Origin: Ascaris suum
Taxonomy: Eukaryota > Nematoda > Chromadorea > Rhabditida > Ascarididae
Length of the DNA: 64,000 bases
Direction: 5' to 3'
Assembly: GCA_013433145.1 (NCBI GenBank)
Contig: CM024168.1
Span: forward strand, 16,129,868-16,193,867
Shown piece by piece: positions 13,901 through 24,800 of the stretch. The translations under genes were made by a program, and so were the position numbers. The notes beneath the pieces were generated by a model, which was not told where the DNA came from, did not search any database, and was given only the letters and a program-made list of their open reading frames with translations. The stretch's first letter is position 1; each line of letters opens with the position of its first letter.

Positions 13901-14092
13901 AAATAAATAATGCAAAATTCGCACTAATTAAAAGGTATTTTATAACTTATTGGTATCAAATAGTGCCTAATGAGGTTTTCTTTTATAGGCGCTTATCGAG
14001 CCGTTAAAATATTCGCCGAAATAAATTCCCACAAATTCATCAATACAACGTCGATCAACGAATGCACCTGGATGATTGTCAAAGCGAATTAG
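10978..14092 (+). CDS. signal-anchored methyltransferase-like protein, copy 2 (divergent active site)
   Basis: Six exons: 10978-11133, 11850-12025, 12285-12431, 12834-12967, 13686-13787, 13989-14092, giving 272 residues with the same intron phases as copy 1. Exon 1 encodes a basic N-terminus (MKIFRLNLPK) and a hydrophobic segment at about residues 20-35, so a type II anchor is predicted; its donor (TGC then GTTGAA) is weak. The SAM loop EIGAYRG (114-120) and AIDIW (D145) are kept. The later acidic block has changed: DADYS of copy 1 aligns with DYSTS (205-209), D218 aligns with Q216, and GDD aligns with GTT (232-234). The protein may bind SAM yet be inactive or have a new role. The acceptor of exon 2 (ATTAAG before GCAATGG) is poor; translation could instead start at the ATG at 11853, giving a soluble 219-residue form. 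The gene lies wholly between the inverted-repeat arms. Confidence 0.75.
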
Positions 14093-14739
14093 CGCATCAC
14101 TATGCCGCCACACATATGCAGTCTTATTTCTCAATATATCAAATTTCATACGAGGATAGAGATTGTTGTCGTTTGTGCGAACTTCTGAAACCTCGGTCTA
14201 CTGAATTCTAGACTTCTGTGTACCGAAATTATAAGGCACGACGTCGTGCGCATATGACCCATATGAGCATATCGTTTTCGAAGGGTATATGAAGCTGCCC
14301 CATGTGTGTTACATGTAAGATCCTATTGCCCAAACTGCGTTCAGGACCTCTGATATAGACTAAAGCCTATGAGCTTTTTCCATCATCAGAAGGCAATTGT
14401 ATGGCGAAGTAGAGAACATCGCTGTGCAGAAGGACGTTGAAAATTTATAAAAGCCACAATACAACTGCATCCTTTTTAAGCCTTTATATTAATCAATGGG
14501 ATTTAAAAAAAAAAAAAAAAGATTTCCTCTCCAATGTTTTCAATTTTGGTATCAAATGAGAGCGCTAAATGAGCTGATCATTATGTGGTCATTTGCAAAT
14601 GTGTACACTGAGAAAGCGGAAATTAAAGAGAATTAAAGTAGCGTTTTTTTCCGTTATTTCATTCAACATGAGAACGGTTAAAAAAATTCAAATTTTGAGG
14701 AGCATAGCAACCTCAGTGGTTATGGGTTTTAGCTTAGCT
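14093..14739. other. 3' flank of methyltransferase copy 2, no other gene
   Basis: Non-coding sequence with a 16-base A-run near 14505-14520. It ends abruptly where the right arm starts. Confidence 0.5.
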
Positions 14740-15597
14740 CATTATTGCTTATATTCGTGAGCAACGTCCGCAGTGGCATTAAATTGACACTGAGCAAAGC
14801 TAGATGAATTTTAGTACGAGACCTCTAACAAAAAGAATAGAAAATCTCACACCAATTTGACTCTTTGAAAAAAAAATATTTAAAGTTGATCCGAATATTG
14901 TCGAGAATTTCCTTATCGGTAATTCAATTCGGTAGATTTGTTAATGAGAAGGTAATAATCGAAAATAACGGGGATGATTATTGGAGTTTATTTACCATCT
15001 AACCACGATCACTCTTTATTTTATACCAATGGTGATATGAATAATATGTAGGAAATTGTTAATGTTATGTTACATATATAATATGAGTTAAGCTAAGACA
15101 ATTATGGCAAAACGACCTGAAACCTCAGCATAAAGTACTATACGATCTCTAATCGATTTATTACCCGATCACAACTGTAATCTATCATATATCGATGTTT
15201 TCGAAAGAAGTGAATTTTTTAGCTGTGTTATCGAGAAAGAGAAAAACGGACTGATGAGGCAATCATTGTATATTGGCTTCTGAAAATTGCCACAAGAAGT
15301 CGGCATAAATGAGGTTTCGTATCTATCACTCCCAAAAATCGCCGAAACGGTCTCAGAGTGAAATTTCGTCTCTGTAGAGTGAACAGTAAACAATATTTAG
15401 GGCATTCGCTTTGGAACAGAGTTATGTCTGATGAGAGATAAAACCAAACACCTGAAACGCTGTGTCGTTCTTTATTGTGTTGTTCCTTTAATGTATATGC
15501 CATAATATAATTTATCATGTCTGTGATCGAATCATAACTCTGTTGAAAAAGATAGCTGCGTAATCATGGAAATGTTTTTGAATCGTTTTTTATTTGC
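14740..15597 (-). repeat. right arm of inverted repeat
   Basis: About 858 bp in inverted orientation to the left arm. The 75-codon minus-strand frame within it matches the left-arm frame at the start but diverges after small indels, as expected for non-coding repeat sequence. Confidence 0.93.
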
Positions 15598-16056
15598 ATA
15601 TGCTATATCCTCTACTATGATCTTATGCATTTTGAATGTTCATTTATGTAAATCAATAAAAAAATGATTAACGCGTTTTGTGAAATTATTAATGAGAGCT
15701 TGTGAGAAAATCGAACAATTTGAAGTTCCTACAATTCGAACTAGCAGAGTCAATTTCAATTACTCATAAGTTTCACTTCGAAAAGAACCACAACTAACAT
15801 GGTTCAAGTAATTCGAGGAAACATGGCACTCGAATCGTCCTTCCTGCTCCTCTCCCCATTTCCCCTCTCCCTCCACTTATCGATAGAACAAAAAGACCAA
15901 ATCAAATTATTTGCACATTGGAATGGATCCACTGAATTCCAAATATACCAGCGACGTACACCTTTGTGGCATATCGAAAGTTTAATGCGTTGATGAATTC
16001 TTACGAAGTTTGCCATATTTCTAGTTAAGAGGATTGTATAACATTGCTGGTGCGAT

Positions 16057-19000
16057 ATGGGTTCACTGAGGTGTCGTCGCCTTGTGGGGCGATCTTTCGC
16101 TTTGGCAATTGTGCTACTAATCATGATTTTCACTACGCATTCAATTCGACGATCCTTTCTTTCGTATTCAGATCAAAGGTTCTCTCTTCCAGAGGTGCAC
16201 AATTTCTCAATATAACTTTCTGTTCAACTTTGTAGTTTTGCTATAATTGAATATTTGAGTTGAATGGCTCTCCTTTGGAGTCAGATTGGTTGTATTCAAA
16301 TATCGTATATAGAGATAATTTCCAGTATAGCTCTTTTATTTCGTAAATAGAGAGGGGAATGCTATAGTCGTTGTCGAAAAAACCTCCCTATTTATTTCCG
16401 TAATATGCAAATATTTTAAAAATATGTTGCTTTAGCACGTCAATTTGATACGCAAATATGATGTGCAAATTAAACAGAAAGGCGCTTTCGTAAAATTTCA
16501 ATAACAATGGAAAATTTAAAATCTTTGATGCACATAGTCATTGACATAAGACCTGCCAAAAACAAACATTCTTCTATAGAATTAGTTGATATTTTCAAAG
16601 GAAAATATAAAAATTATGTTAGCATTAGTAAATTTTATGACAGTGGTTGTGGCTTCAGGTTGTGCTCCATCTCCACAAGTGAAATGTTTCTCTCACTCGA
16701 TTCAAATGTATAGGAATATTCGCTTCATGTTACGACTTACTATGCAATAAAAAATTTGTGGAATAAGTTTATAAGATGTAAATTACTTTGCGTGAAAAAA
16801 TACGGTTTTATAGTTGTTTTTTTTTGCATGAAAACGTTTGCAAATTTACAAAGAATGACAAGAGATAGAAATTGGTATATGCAAAAATTAGTAGCCTAGC
16901 TCAATTGGTGCTGCCAGAACTATCAAATTTAGGAATCAGTAACTGCCAAAAATGTTTCAGGTGTATTAAATGTTTCGGTTTTTCAAGGCGAATATTTAGA
17001 TCCTTCATGTTCTAGCTTCAAAAACTACCCTTAGCAATTCTCTTTTTTTCTTGAATTTTTACTCAAAGTCCCCGTTGGAACAGCTCCAACTTCGATTTTT
17101 TTTTTCTGCATTTGATTTACTCTGATTACAGTCTTTATACGTTCACGAAGCAAATGCGAAGGTTGAGTACGAAGTGGAACATGTGTTCAATGCAAGTGCA
17201 TCAATACAACCAAAGGAACACTTTGTGGCTATTTTTTCATATATTTTGGATGCGGATGAATATGATGTTGCTATTGAATCAGTTGCTTGTTATGCAATTC
17301 TTCGTAATTATACATATTTGCTAATATTTGAAAACGACTATTGGCTGCGAAAATGTCCTCAAGGGCATGTAAGTTTTATTTATGCATAAAGCTCTTAACA
17401 CAGGAACTTAATGAAATAATAATCGCATAAGGAGTTGTTTCTAGTTTAAAGATGACGAAGAAGAAACTGATAAGCAGTATCTGATCAAATGTGCTCTAAA
17501 GATCATTGAATAACTTTGACAAATAGTGAGATTCTGTGGAATAAAAGTCGCTTATAGTGGTTTCCGTTTGAAATGTTGCCTTTTCCACAGGTATTTTTTC
17601 GTCGCCATTGTGTGGTACAATATTTCCTCGATCAATACGACCATATTCTCGTTATCGATTCAGATGTTGGTATCGTCAATCCACATAGGTCGGAATTTTT
17701 ATGATGCCCTTGAAATGTTTTTCTTTGAAAAGATATTTCTGTGTTGCGGTGAACGACCGTGTTGCAACTCAATTTTGCATGGATCGACTTCGGTGATATC
17801 TATTCTTCTTTGCCCCATAATATTTCGCTGTTCCTCTATTTCTGTAGTTGCGTAATTCAAACCGGTTAGCCATGGTGCATGTTCAGTCGATGATGTTGGT
17901 GGGTTTTCATCCGACGTGTGTTCAGTTACCCAATTGTTTGAGTAAACTTCGCTTCGACTCGTGTCGACTCTTCTCTACAAACCGGCAGCAGTACAACATT
18001 CTGCATAAATTAGCGGCATTTTTCTGCATAGAGACAATTACGTTGCCGGTCTTTCTCCTCTATACGCGAGCGAGTGTGCGTGTGCTTTTGCATATATGCG
18101 TGTATGTACGTCTGTGCACTTCCGAACGTATTTATGACTGTTTTTATGTGTGCGTTTGTGTACGCTTACGTGTGTTGGGTATGTGTGGGAGCGCATGTAT
18201 GTATGCGCGTCTGTATATATGCTTGGTTGTATATGTGTCTGCAGTGCGAGGGATATGCGTGCGTATATGTGCATGTGTTTTCATGTGCATCCGTGTGTGC
18301 AGTCTGGGTGTACGTTGTATGCGAGCAGGTTTTTTGATTCAAACTCGCGCATCTCAGGAGCTCATGATGACATAGTAGCACGCATTCGAAACGTTTCGAA
18401 TAGAATCGAAGCGAGATGGTGCATTCGAAGGCTATGCATACACATATATGAGGAGAACATATGCACCATAACAGGAGTGTTTTCCTCGCTTTTTCTGGAT
18501 ATTTGCTGCATTTTCTTAGTGTTATGGTAGTTTAAGTGCCTTCTAGATGATGTTCGGATATCCTCAGCTCACACGCCGTGATAATTCAAGTAGAGGGCTT
18601 ACTCCACACCTTATTGCACATTAAGGAATTGCAGAGTTGAGCCTATTCGTCCCGATCTTGACTACTGGAACGAACGCAAAGAGATCAGGGAATTTGACGT
18701 CTAAATGTCCATGAACAGTTTTCTAAAGTAATTTGAAATCAGAAATTCGACCATCGAACTTCTAAAAAAACTAATTTTAATCACTTCTGGCGTATCAGTT
18801 CTTAAAATTTCTCTGCATTTCTACAAGATTTACTGTTATTCCCCATGACGAAGATGTTAATAAAAGGCCTCTTAATCTAATATAGGAAGAAGGAATATTT
18901 GGCGTAGTTTAATTTGGAATTATACTTACTAACATTGTGTCTCCCTCGTATCGAAAAGCTAATAATTTTTGAAATGGAGGAAGAACACCGACAGAAAGTG

Positions 19001-21829
19001 TGGATGTTTTAGCGCGACGTTTTGTAATCAGCGTTTCCAGGGAAATTGAAGAATGGATCGATCCGAGTTTCGATCTTATCTTCTACGAACGTCTATTCTC
19101 CAAGGAAGTATCCACTTCGTCGTTTATAATACGTAATTCAAATTTTTCGAGAAAGTTTTTGAATACTTTATTGGGATATGCGGACAAAGGTTTCAGTGGT
19201 AAACTTAGCGGCGATAATCCAGCTATTCACGTATGCTTTCCTTTTTCTTTCTATTTTATTTCTCATATGCGGAAAAGATCGAGAAATATTTGTTGCGAAA
19301 ATTAGCATATTTAAAACTTTGTAAATGCATATACCCATAGATTTAGCCGGGTTGGATGATTTCTTGAAACGAGGATGTTCGAGTTGAAAATTTCCAGTTC
19401 ATTTCAACTCGTATCAAAATGGCAGCCACTTTGTGGTTGAAATTGCTTCAATATATTTTTCTTCTGAACTCTTTTAAATCAGTCAAAAACGAGACAAAGA
19501 AATGCAACGAATATTGATATTGCTAAGTGATGATTTTGAGATTTCAATTCAAGAAAGGAATTTTTTTTCTTTTTGCTAAACGGTTGTGTCGACCGAAAAT
19601 ATCACTGTTACGACGCAAAGCTTCTGCTTTGAGAATTCAATTCCAAGACAAACAAATTCCAAAAAAAAATTATTGTGATTACTGGAGTCAAAATGATAGC
19701 AAAGATACATAGCAGACAAAAGATAGGGAATGGTCATTTCAGCAATATAGGTCCAACCAACTTTTCTAGCTAGCGTTCTTCGGAGAGATAATTGGAATTC
19801 GCAGCAATAAATTCGATTTTTTTTCCATAGTATTTCAGTTCATTGCTTAACTCTGCTTATAGATAGTTGGACTGTGCTATCATTGATAATCGCTACGTAT
19901 TACAAATGCAGTTGCATTAGTTGTTGTTGCAATATGCAAACATTATTTGCCAACCAGTACGATTTCGACGATCAATAAACATATCTCATCTCATTATTGA
20001 TAATGATGCGCATTTGTGTATAAAGCCCCTTAAAAAATTTCAACTCTACGTTAGTATGCAAAATTTAAATTAAATGACGTATACGTTGGTAAAATCAACA
20101 ATAATATTAATTCAACATTTAAACATTTATTTCTTAAAGGTTGTATTGGTGGAATTATTTGCGCCATATGCGAAGGATGAACTCGCACAATGCTTACATA
20201 TTTGGGAAGTTGCAACTACATATAAACAATTATTTGCATTTGAAGCGTGTCTTTGGCTAATTGTTGGGAAACGAAGACAATTTGGGCAAAATGCAAAGAT
20301 TCTTGACCGAGGCCGTGCATGGGTACGTGACGCGTATATGACAAATTCAAGTTGGAGTTTTGGACGAGATTTTATGTTTCATAATTGGAAGAGAAGCTAT
20401 ATGCGATTAAACGATAATGTGAAGTAAGTTCCATTTCAGAAATATTCGACATGTGGAAAGATAATATAAATAAATACATACGGTAATTGATGCCGAGTAT
20501 GTTTGACTCGTCTAAACGAAATCGGCTAACGACAAAAAAGAGAGGTGATTTTTATGTAGAAACACACTGACGTCATAGCACACAAAAAAGCCTCTACGTC
20601 CAGAGGAATAGAGTAAAGAGTTTAGAAATCATAAGGAACGCCTCTAGTTAGAACGTCTAGAATCGCTGATGATTTTTTTATTTATTTGGCCGATTTTTAT
20701 TGTTGGACCTCCATTTTTTCGTCAATTATTGTACGCGTTGTGGTGATTGCAAAGGCTTGAATAGGAATACCAAGTGGCCTAGCTCTTGCGGTTTTTTTGC
20801 AAGACCTGCATATGGTGACGCCGTGTCGATGTATATGTCTGCGTATGTCGGTCGGTAGTCGATAGCTTTAATTCACGGCTCAGAAAAGCTACTGCGTTGA
20901 ACTTTGATGGCAAGAGACTACTTCTTTCAGTGACGCTGGGAAATCAGTCAATGATTATTTATAGAGCTCTTTCGTCAGAAACTTCAAATGGATTACATGT
21001 TGTTACTTTGATGTTAAAAAACCTGTTATTTCTCTTATAAGCCAACAATAAGTGTCTATGTCATTGAATCCATTGTTAGTTGCAAAATTCACTCCAATTT
21101 TTCATGAAAAATTCGAAATTCCCGCAACAAATTTATTGGACATACAAGATAGGAAGCAATAAACAGTATGAATGCTGAAAGAGAAGTTATCTTCGGCGAT
21201 AGATAGCTCAACAAAAAAACAATTAGGCAAATTTTATAGAATCATGCATCTTCGCATCATCACTAGAAATTAATAATTTTTTCCGCATGATTTTTGCTGA
21301 AATTTTTCGTCAATAATTTATTATGCGATTTGCTGCTTTTCTTTGCTTAGATTTGCATTTTAAAAAAAGATTCTATTACACTACTTTATGCGTTATACAG
21401 CAATATCGCTGACAGTTGATAAGTACCTTCGAATTGTTTGTTTCTGAAACTCGACTTGTTAACTCTCCGTGGCAATTGGTTAGCGAAAGAACGTCGACGT
21501 TTTCAACCTGCTGCCATTTTGCCAACGTGAAGATGCTCTAATTTTTATGTGGCTGTTAAACAACGCCTCTGAGATACTATTTAATTTCATTGCCACTATA
21601 CCTTTTTTTCAGTTCATTTCTACCGCTAGGTACACAAGTATCAGAATGGATCAATACTTTCTCACGACCGCTAAGTCAGTTGCGCTGTGTGAGAGGAAAT
21701 GTGGTCTATTATTGGAAAGCTTCTTTAATAATCGTCGACGATGAAATTGAAAAAGTTTTGGTTGATCTGGAACGGAAAACACGTCGACAATTTCATGATC
21801 ATGTTCAAATGATCAATGAATTTTTATGA
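16057..21829 (+). CDS. DUF273-family glycosyltransferase-like protein, type II anchored
   Basis: Exons 16057-16194, 17132-17368, 17591-17688, 19041-19230, 20140-20423, 21613-21829; phases agree throughout and the product is 387 residues. Residues about 18-36 (SFALAIVLLIMIF core) after a basic stretch form a signal anchor, so the rest should face the Golgi/ER lumen. The catalytic-type motif is VIDSDVGIVNP, with a D-S-D at 148-150 preceded by RRHC; EIEEWIDPS, DLIFYER and SGDNPAIH follow, then an EACLW block and NSSWSFGRDFMFHNW. This order is that of the nematode-expanded DUF273 family, whose DxD motif implies a nucleotide-sugar transferase; donor and acceptor are unknown. The first exon is joined by phase (both sides phase 0) and by the anchor; an unseen small exon between 16195 and 17131 cannot be excluded. 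The last exon reads FLPLGTQVSEW and ends with a TGA. It follows the methyltransferase pair on the same strand. Confidence 0.84.
18062..18340 (+). repeat. GT-rich alternating purine-pyrimidine tract
   Basis: A degenerate TGTG/TGCG/TATG-rich stretch inside intron 3 of the DUF273 gene. It opens several overlapping frames on both strands rich in Cys/Val/Tyr or His/Thr, the expected by-product of the dinucleotide pattern. Confidence 0.8.
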
Positions 21830-24800
21830 AACTGTGATATGCAATGAGTGTTAAGAGCATGTGCTGTTCACTTTCACTCGGACGACCAAAAATCTAGAGA
21901 AAAATAGGCTGAAAATATCGTAAAAAATTGCAATTTCAGGCGATGATTTAAGCCGTTTTTCTAATTAAGCCGGGAATTGTGGTCATGATTTAAGCGATTT
22001 GATTGATTGAGAAAAACAGTTCAATATCGTCTTTTCAATTATATCTGGGAGAACGTCGTATGGAAGAATACAATTTCGAAGGAATAAGAAGAAAAAGAAA
22101 TTGGACCTAATGGAGAAAAGAAATTTAGCCACAGACTATAAGAATGCGCTACCTCAATATAATGAATTTCTCATAGCATCTATCTCGTGTTAAATGAAGT
22201 TTTTGCTCGTTTTATTTGCATCTTTGCTGTTTTCAGCAGCTCATCATTAAGATTAATGGCGTGTTGTGCTATAATTGAGCGTATTGCTGACTGTAATTTT
22301 AGAACCTAAATTTTTCTCGCAGTTACTAAATTTTACAGCGAATTTGGGCGCCCCGAAGTAAGTTTTTTCTGAAGGATGACCACAAGTTCACCAATCATAA
22401 CATAAACTTCTTTTGAATGTAATCGATTTCTTGAAGTGTTGCGCTGTTTGCAATATGATATTTAATAAAATTTTTGCCCGACAAAAAATTTTTTGCACGT
22501 TTAATTTTTCCATTTATAATTTCCGTGCAAAATGTTTTGCTTTTTGCTTAGTATTTTCTCTCTTAGAGCTTCCTTTAGTTCTTCCACTCTGTTTCCAGAC
22601 CCCATGGTTCACTTTGTTTTATGTTTCAGAGTTTGAAAATATTTCACGCAAAACACTAACTTCCACGTCATTTTTAATTTTTTCTGCAAAAGCATAAAAC
22701 TTTTTAGGTCAGAAATTAAAACTCCTTCAGCGTGGCTTTTCCTGGAGATGTGGTCCATATTGCAACAGCTTTCCCAACTTCTCGGAACTACTACCACAAC
22801 TCCTGTGTTCAAGATAAAACTCAGTTCTGCCATAGAAAACTTCTCTAGAAATAACTAGAAATTGAATTTCGGTTGTTTTAGGAAAAGGGAGCGAAAAAGC
22901 ATTTCAAAGAAGCTGGCACATATGCACGTTTGCCTTCTGTCCTCCTGACTAGCAAGTTGCATATACTACCAAAAAACAACGAATATGCAAAATAATGCAA
23001 AAATTAACCGGAAACATTGCATACGTGCTTATAATTTCTGTGAAATATTCACTGCAGTGCGACTCCATCCTGTTATTATATGAAAGCCCGGCTTTTGCTA
23101 AGTGCAAATTGCAAGAAGCTGACGAATCAATGTGGGTTATAATATAAACGGTCCTCCTAAAAGCAAACAGGCACACAAATATAGATATGCCTCCATATAT
23201 ATACCTACTTGTGCGCAAACATCATGTATTCATTCAGTCATGTACTCATTCATGGAGCACTCTTGATAGACATCACGTCGTCATGATGCAAGTTTGCAAA
23301 AAATCCATAATGGAATGATGCTTTATTCACGCCTTCATAAGTATTAGATATCAGTGAAGCTTTCATCCACCACATTTAGCGACATCGTACCTTCCGCTCT
23401 CCCCAAAAACGCAGTACGGTTGCCGAAAACCATGAGTTGCATGGGCTTCCTTATATTAAGGGCAATTTCATGCTCGACAGATGATGGAACATGCTAAGTG
23501 CGTAACTTCGAGTTTGATATAACGAACAGAACTGCCGATTATTCACACAATTCTATCCTAACCTATAAAACTTCAGAGTGGTAATCGAAATTTACGCATT
23601 ACAGAAAAAAAAAAGAATTGAAGAAGATGATTCTTGTAACGACGTTATCTATCGAAAGGAAAGTTTGATTTCTTTGGCTTAAATGCTGTTCGAAACGCAC
23701 TCATACACTCAGATATATGAAGTTATAGCATTCACGTTTCAAGGCAAATCATCAAAGGGGAAGAAAAGAAGTTATAATGCAGATGCAACCAACAGGTAAA
23801 AGAAAGTATATTACAGGTACAACCGCCAGCTACGATCTGAGAGTAATTTATAAGAAAACAACTTTGCTAATCTCATAGATCAATTCCATAGGTAAAACAA
23901 CGTATTATTGCATGACGTTATCTTATTGTTTTTTGAGTGTAAGTAATGAAAACAATGAAGCATTTCGTAGTTGGAGATTTCGTTGCGAAATCTAGAGTAT
24001 TGATAAGATGATCCAATATTTCTGATATAAAATAGCCTATAAAAAAGTTTAAGTTTTGTTGGAACATTTATTTCAACGAACTTTGAAAAAAATTTCGACT
24101 TAAAATGGCGATTATGTCGGAAAATAATTTTTGCACAAGAAAATTTCTGTTCGGATTTTAATTTTTCGAATTAAAAGAAACCCGTTTGCCCCCCCCCCTA
24201 TACTACCTTAATTGAAATATAGAAAAAGTTTGCTCGAAAAAATTTCTTTGAATTTATTTAAAAACAATTATTTGAATTTCTTAGGTAATCATTTGGTATT
24301 ATAACTATAAATTATTTTGAAAGCGATTAGATATTTATTCTTATAAATATGCATACATTTATAAATTCATAAATATTCAAAATATCTGAGAGAGAGAAAA
24401 AAAAGATATTTAAGAGAGAACATAGCCTATAATATTGCATCGACTAATCTAGCAAATATCTCGTAATATTATAAAGTTTGCTTTTACGACTAACATTTTT
24501 ACCACTTAGTGTCAAGTTGCAAAAAATAAAAAAAAATGAAACAATTGCAAATTTATTTGTAAATACGCTGTCCCCATTTGCCATATGCATTGACCTAGAA
24601 ATTTCACTAGAACATCGAACATTCATATCAACGCAATATGATTCGAATGCCTAATGGTGCTCGATAATTCATCAATCGTTATCTCACTATTGAATCTTTT
24701 GATGGAAAATTGAGATTCTGATTCATCAAAGAAAAAATTTTATCAGGCATTCGGCAAGGGTTTATTTCACAATAATTAGATGAGCAAAAATTTTGAGCAT

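Larger units (their letters stand above)
9824..15602. mobile_element. putative composite element: long terminal inverted repeats around a methyltransferase gene
   Basis: The arms at 9829-10688 and 14740-15597 are reverse complements over about 860 bp, with only scattered differences by eye. Both outer ends read GCAAATAAAAAACG when viewed inward, and each is immediately bordered by ATATG (9824-9828 and 15598-15602), which would be a 5-bp target-site duplication. Homology stops abruptly at both outer and both inner boundaries. The 4.05-kb interior holds the complete methyltransferase copy 2 including its anchor exon. No transposase is encoded, so any movement would be non-autonomous. The superfamily is not determined. 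A plain inverted segmental duplication with a chance ATATG match is the alternative. Confidence 0.6.

Noticed and set aside
16893..16975. tRNA-like D-arm sequence (TAGCTCAATTGGT)
   Set aside because: No matching T-arm GTTCRANNC and no acceptor stem could be paired, so it is not a tRNA.
17848..18530. Cys-rich open frames of up to 175 codons on + and His/Thr-rich ones on -
   Set aside because: They derive from the GT-rich low-complexity tract inside an intron of the DUF273 gene.
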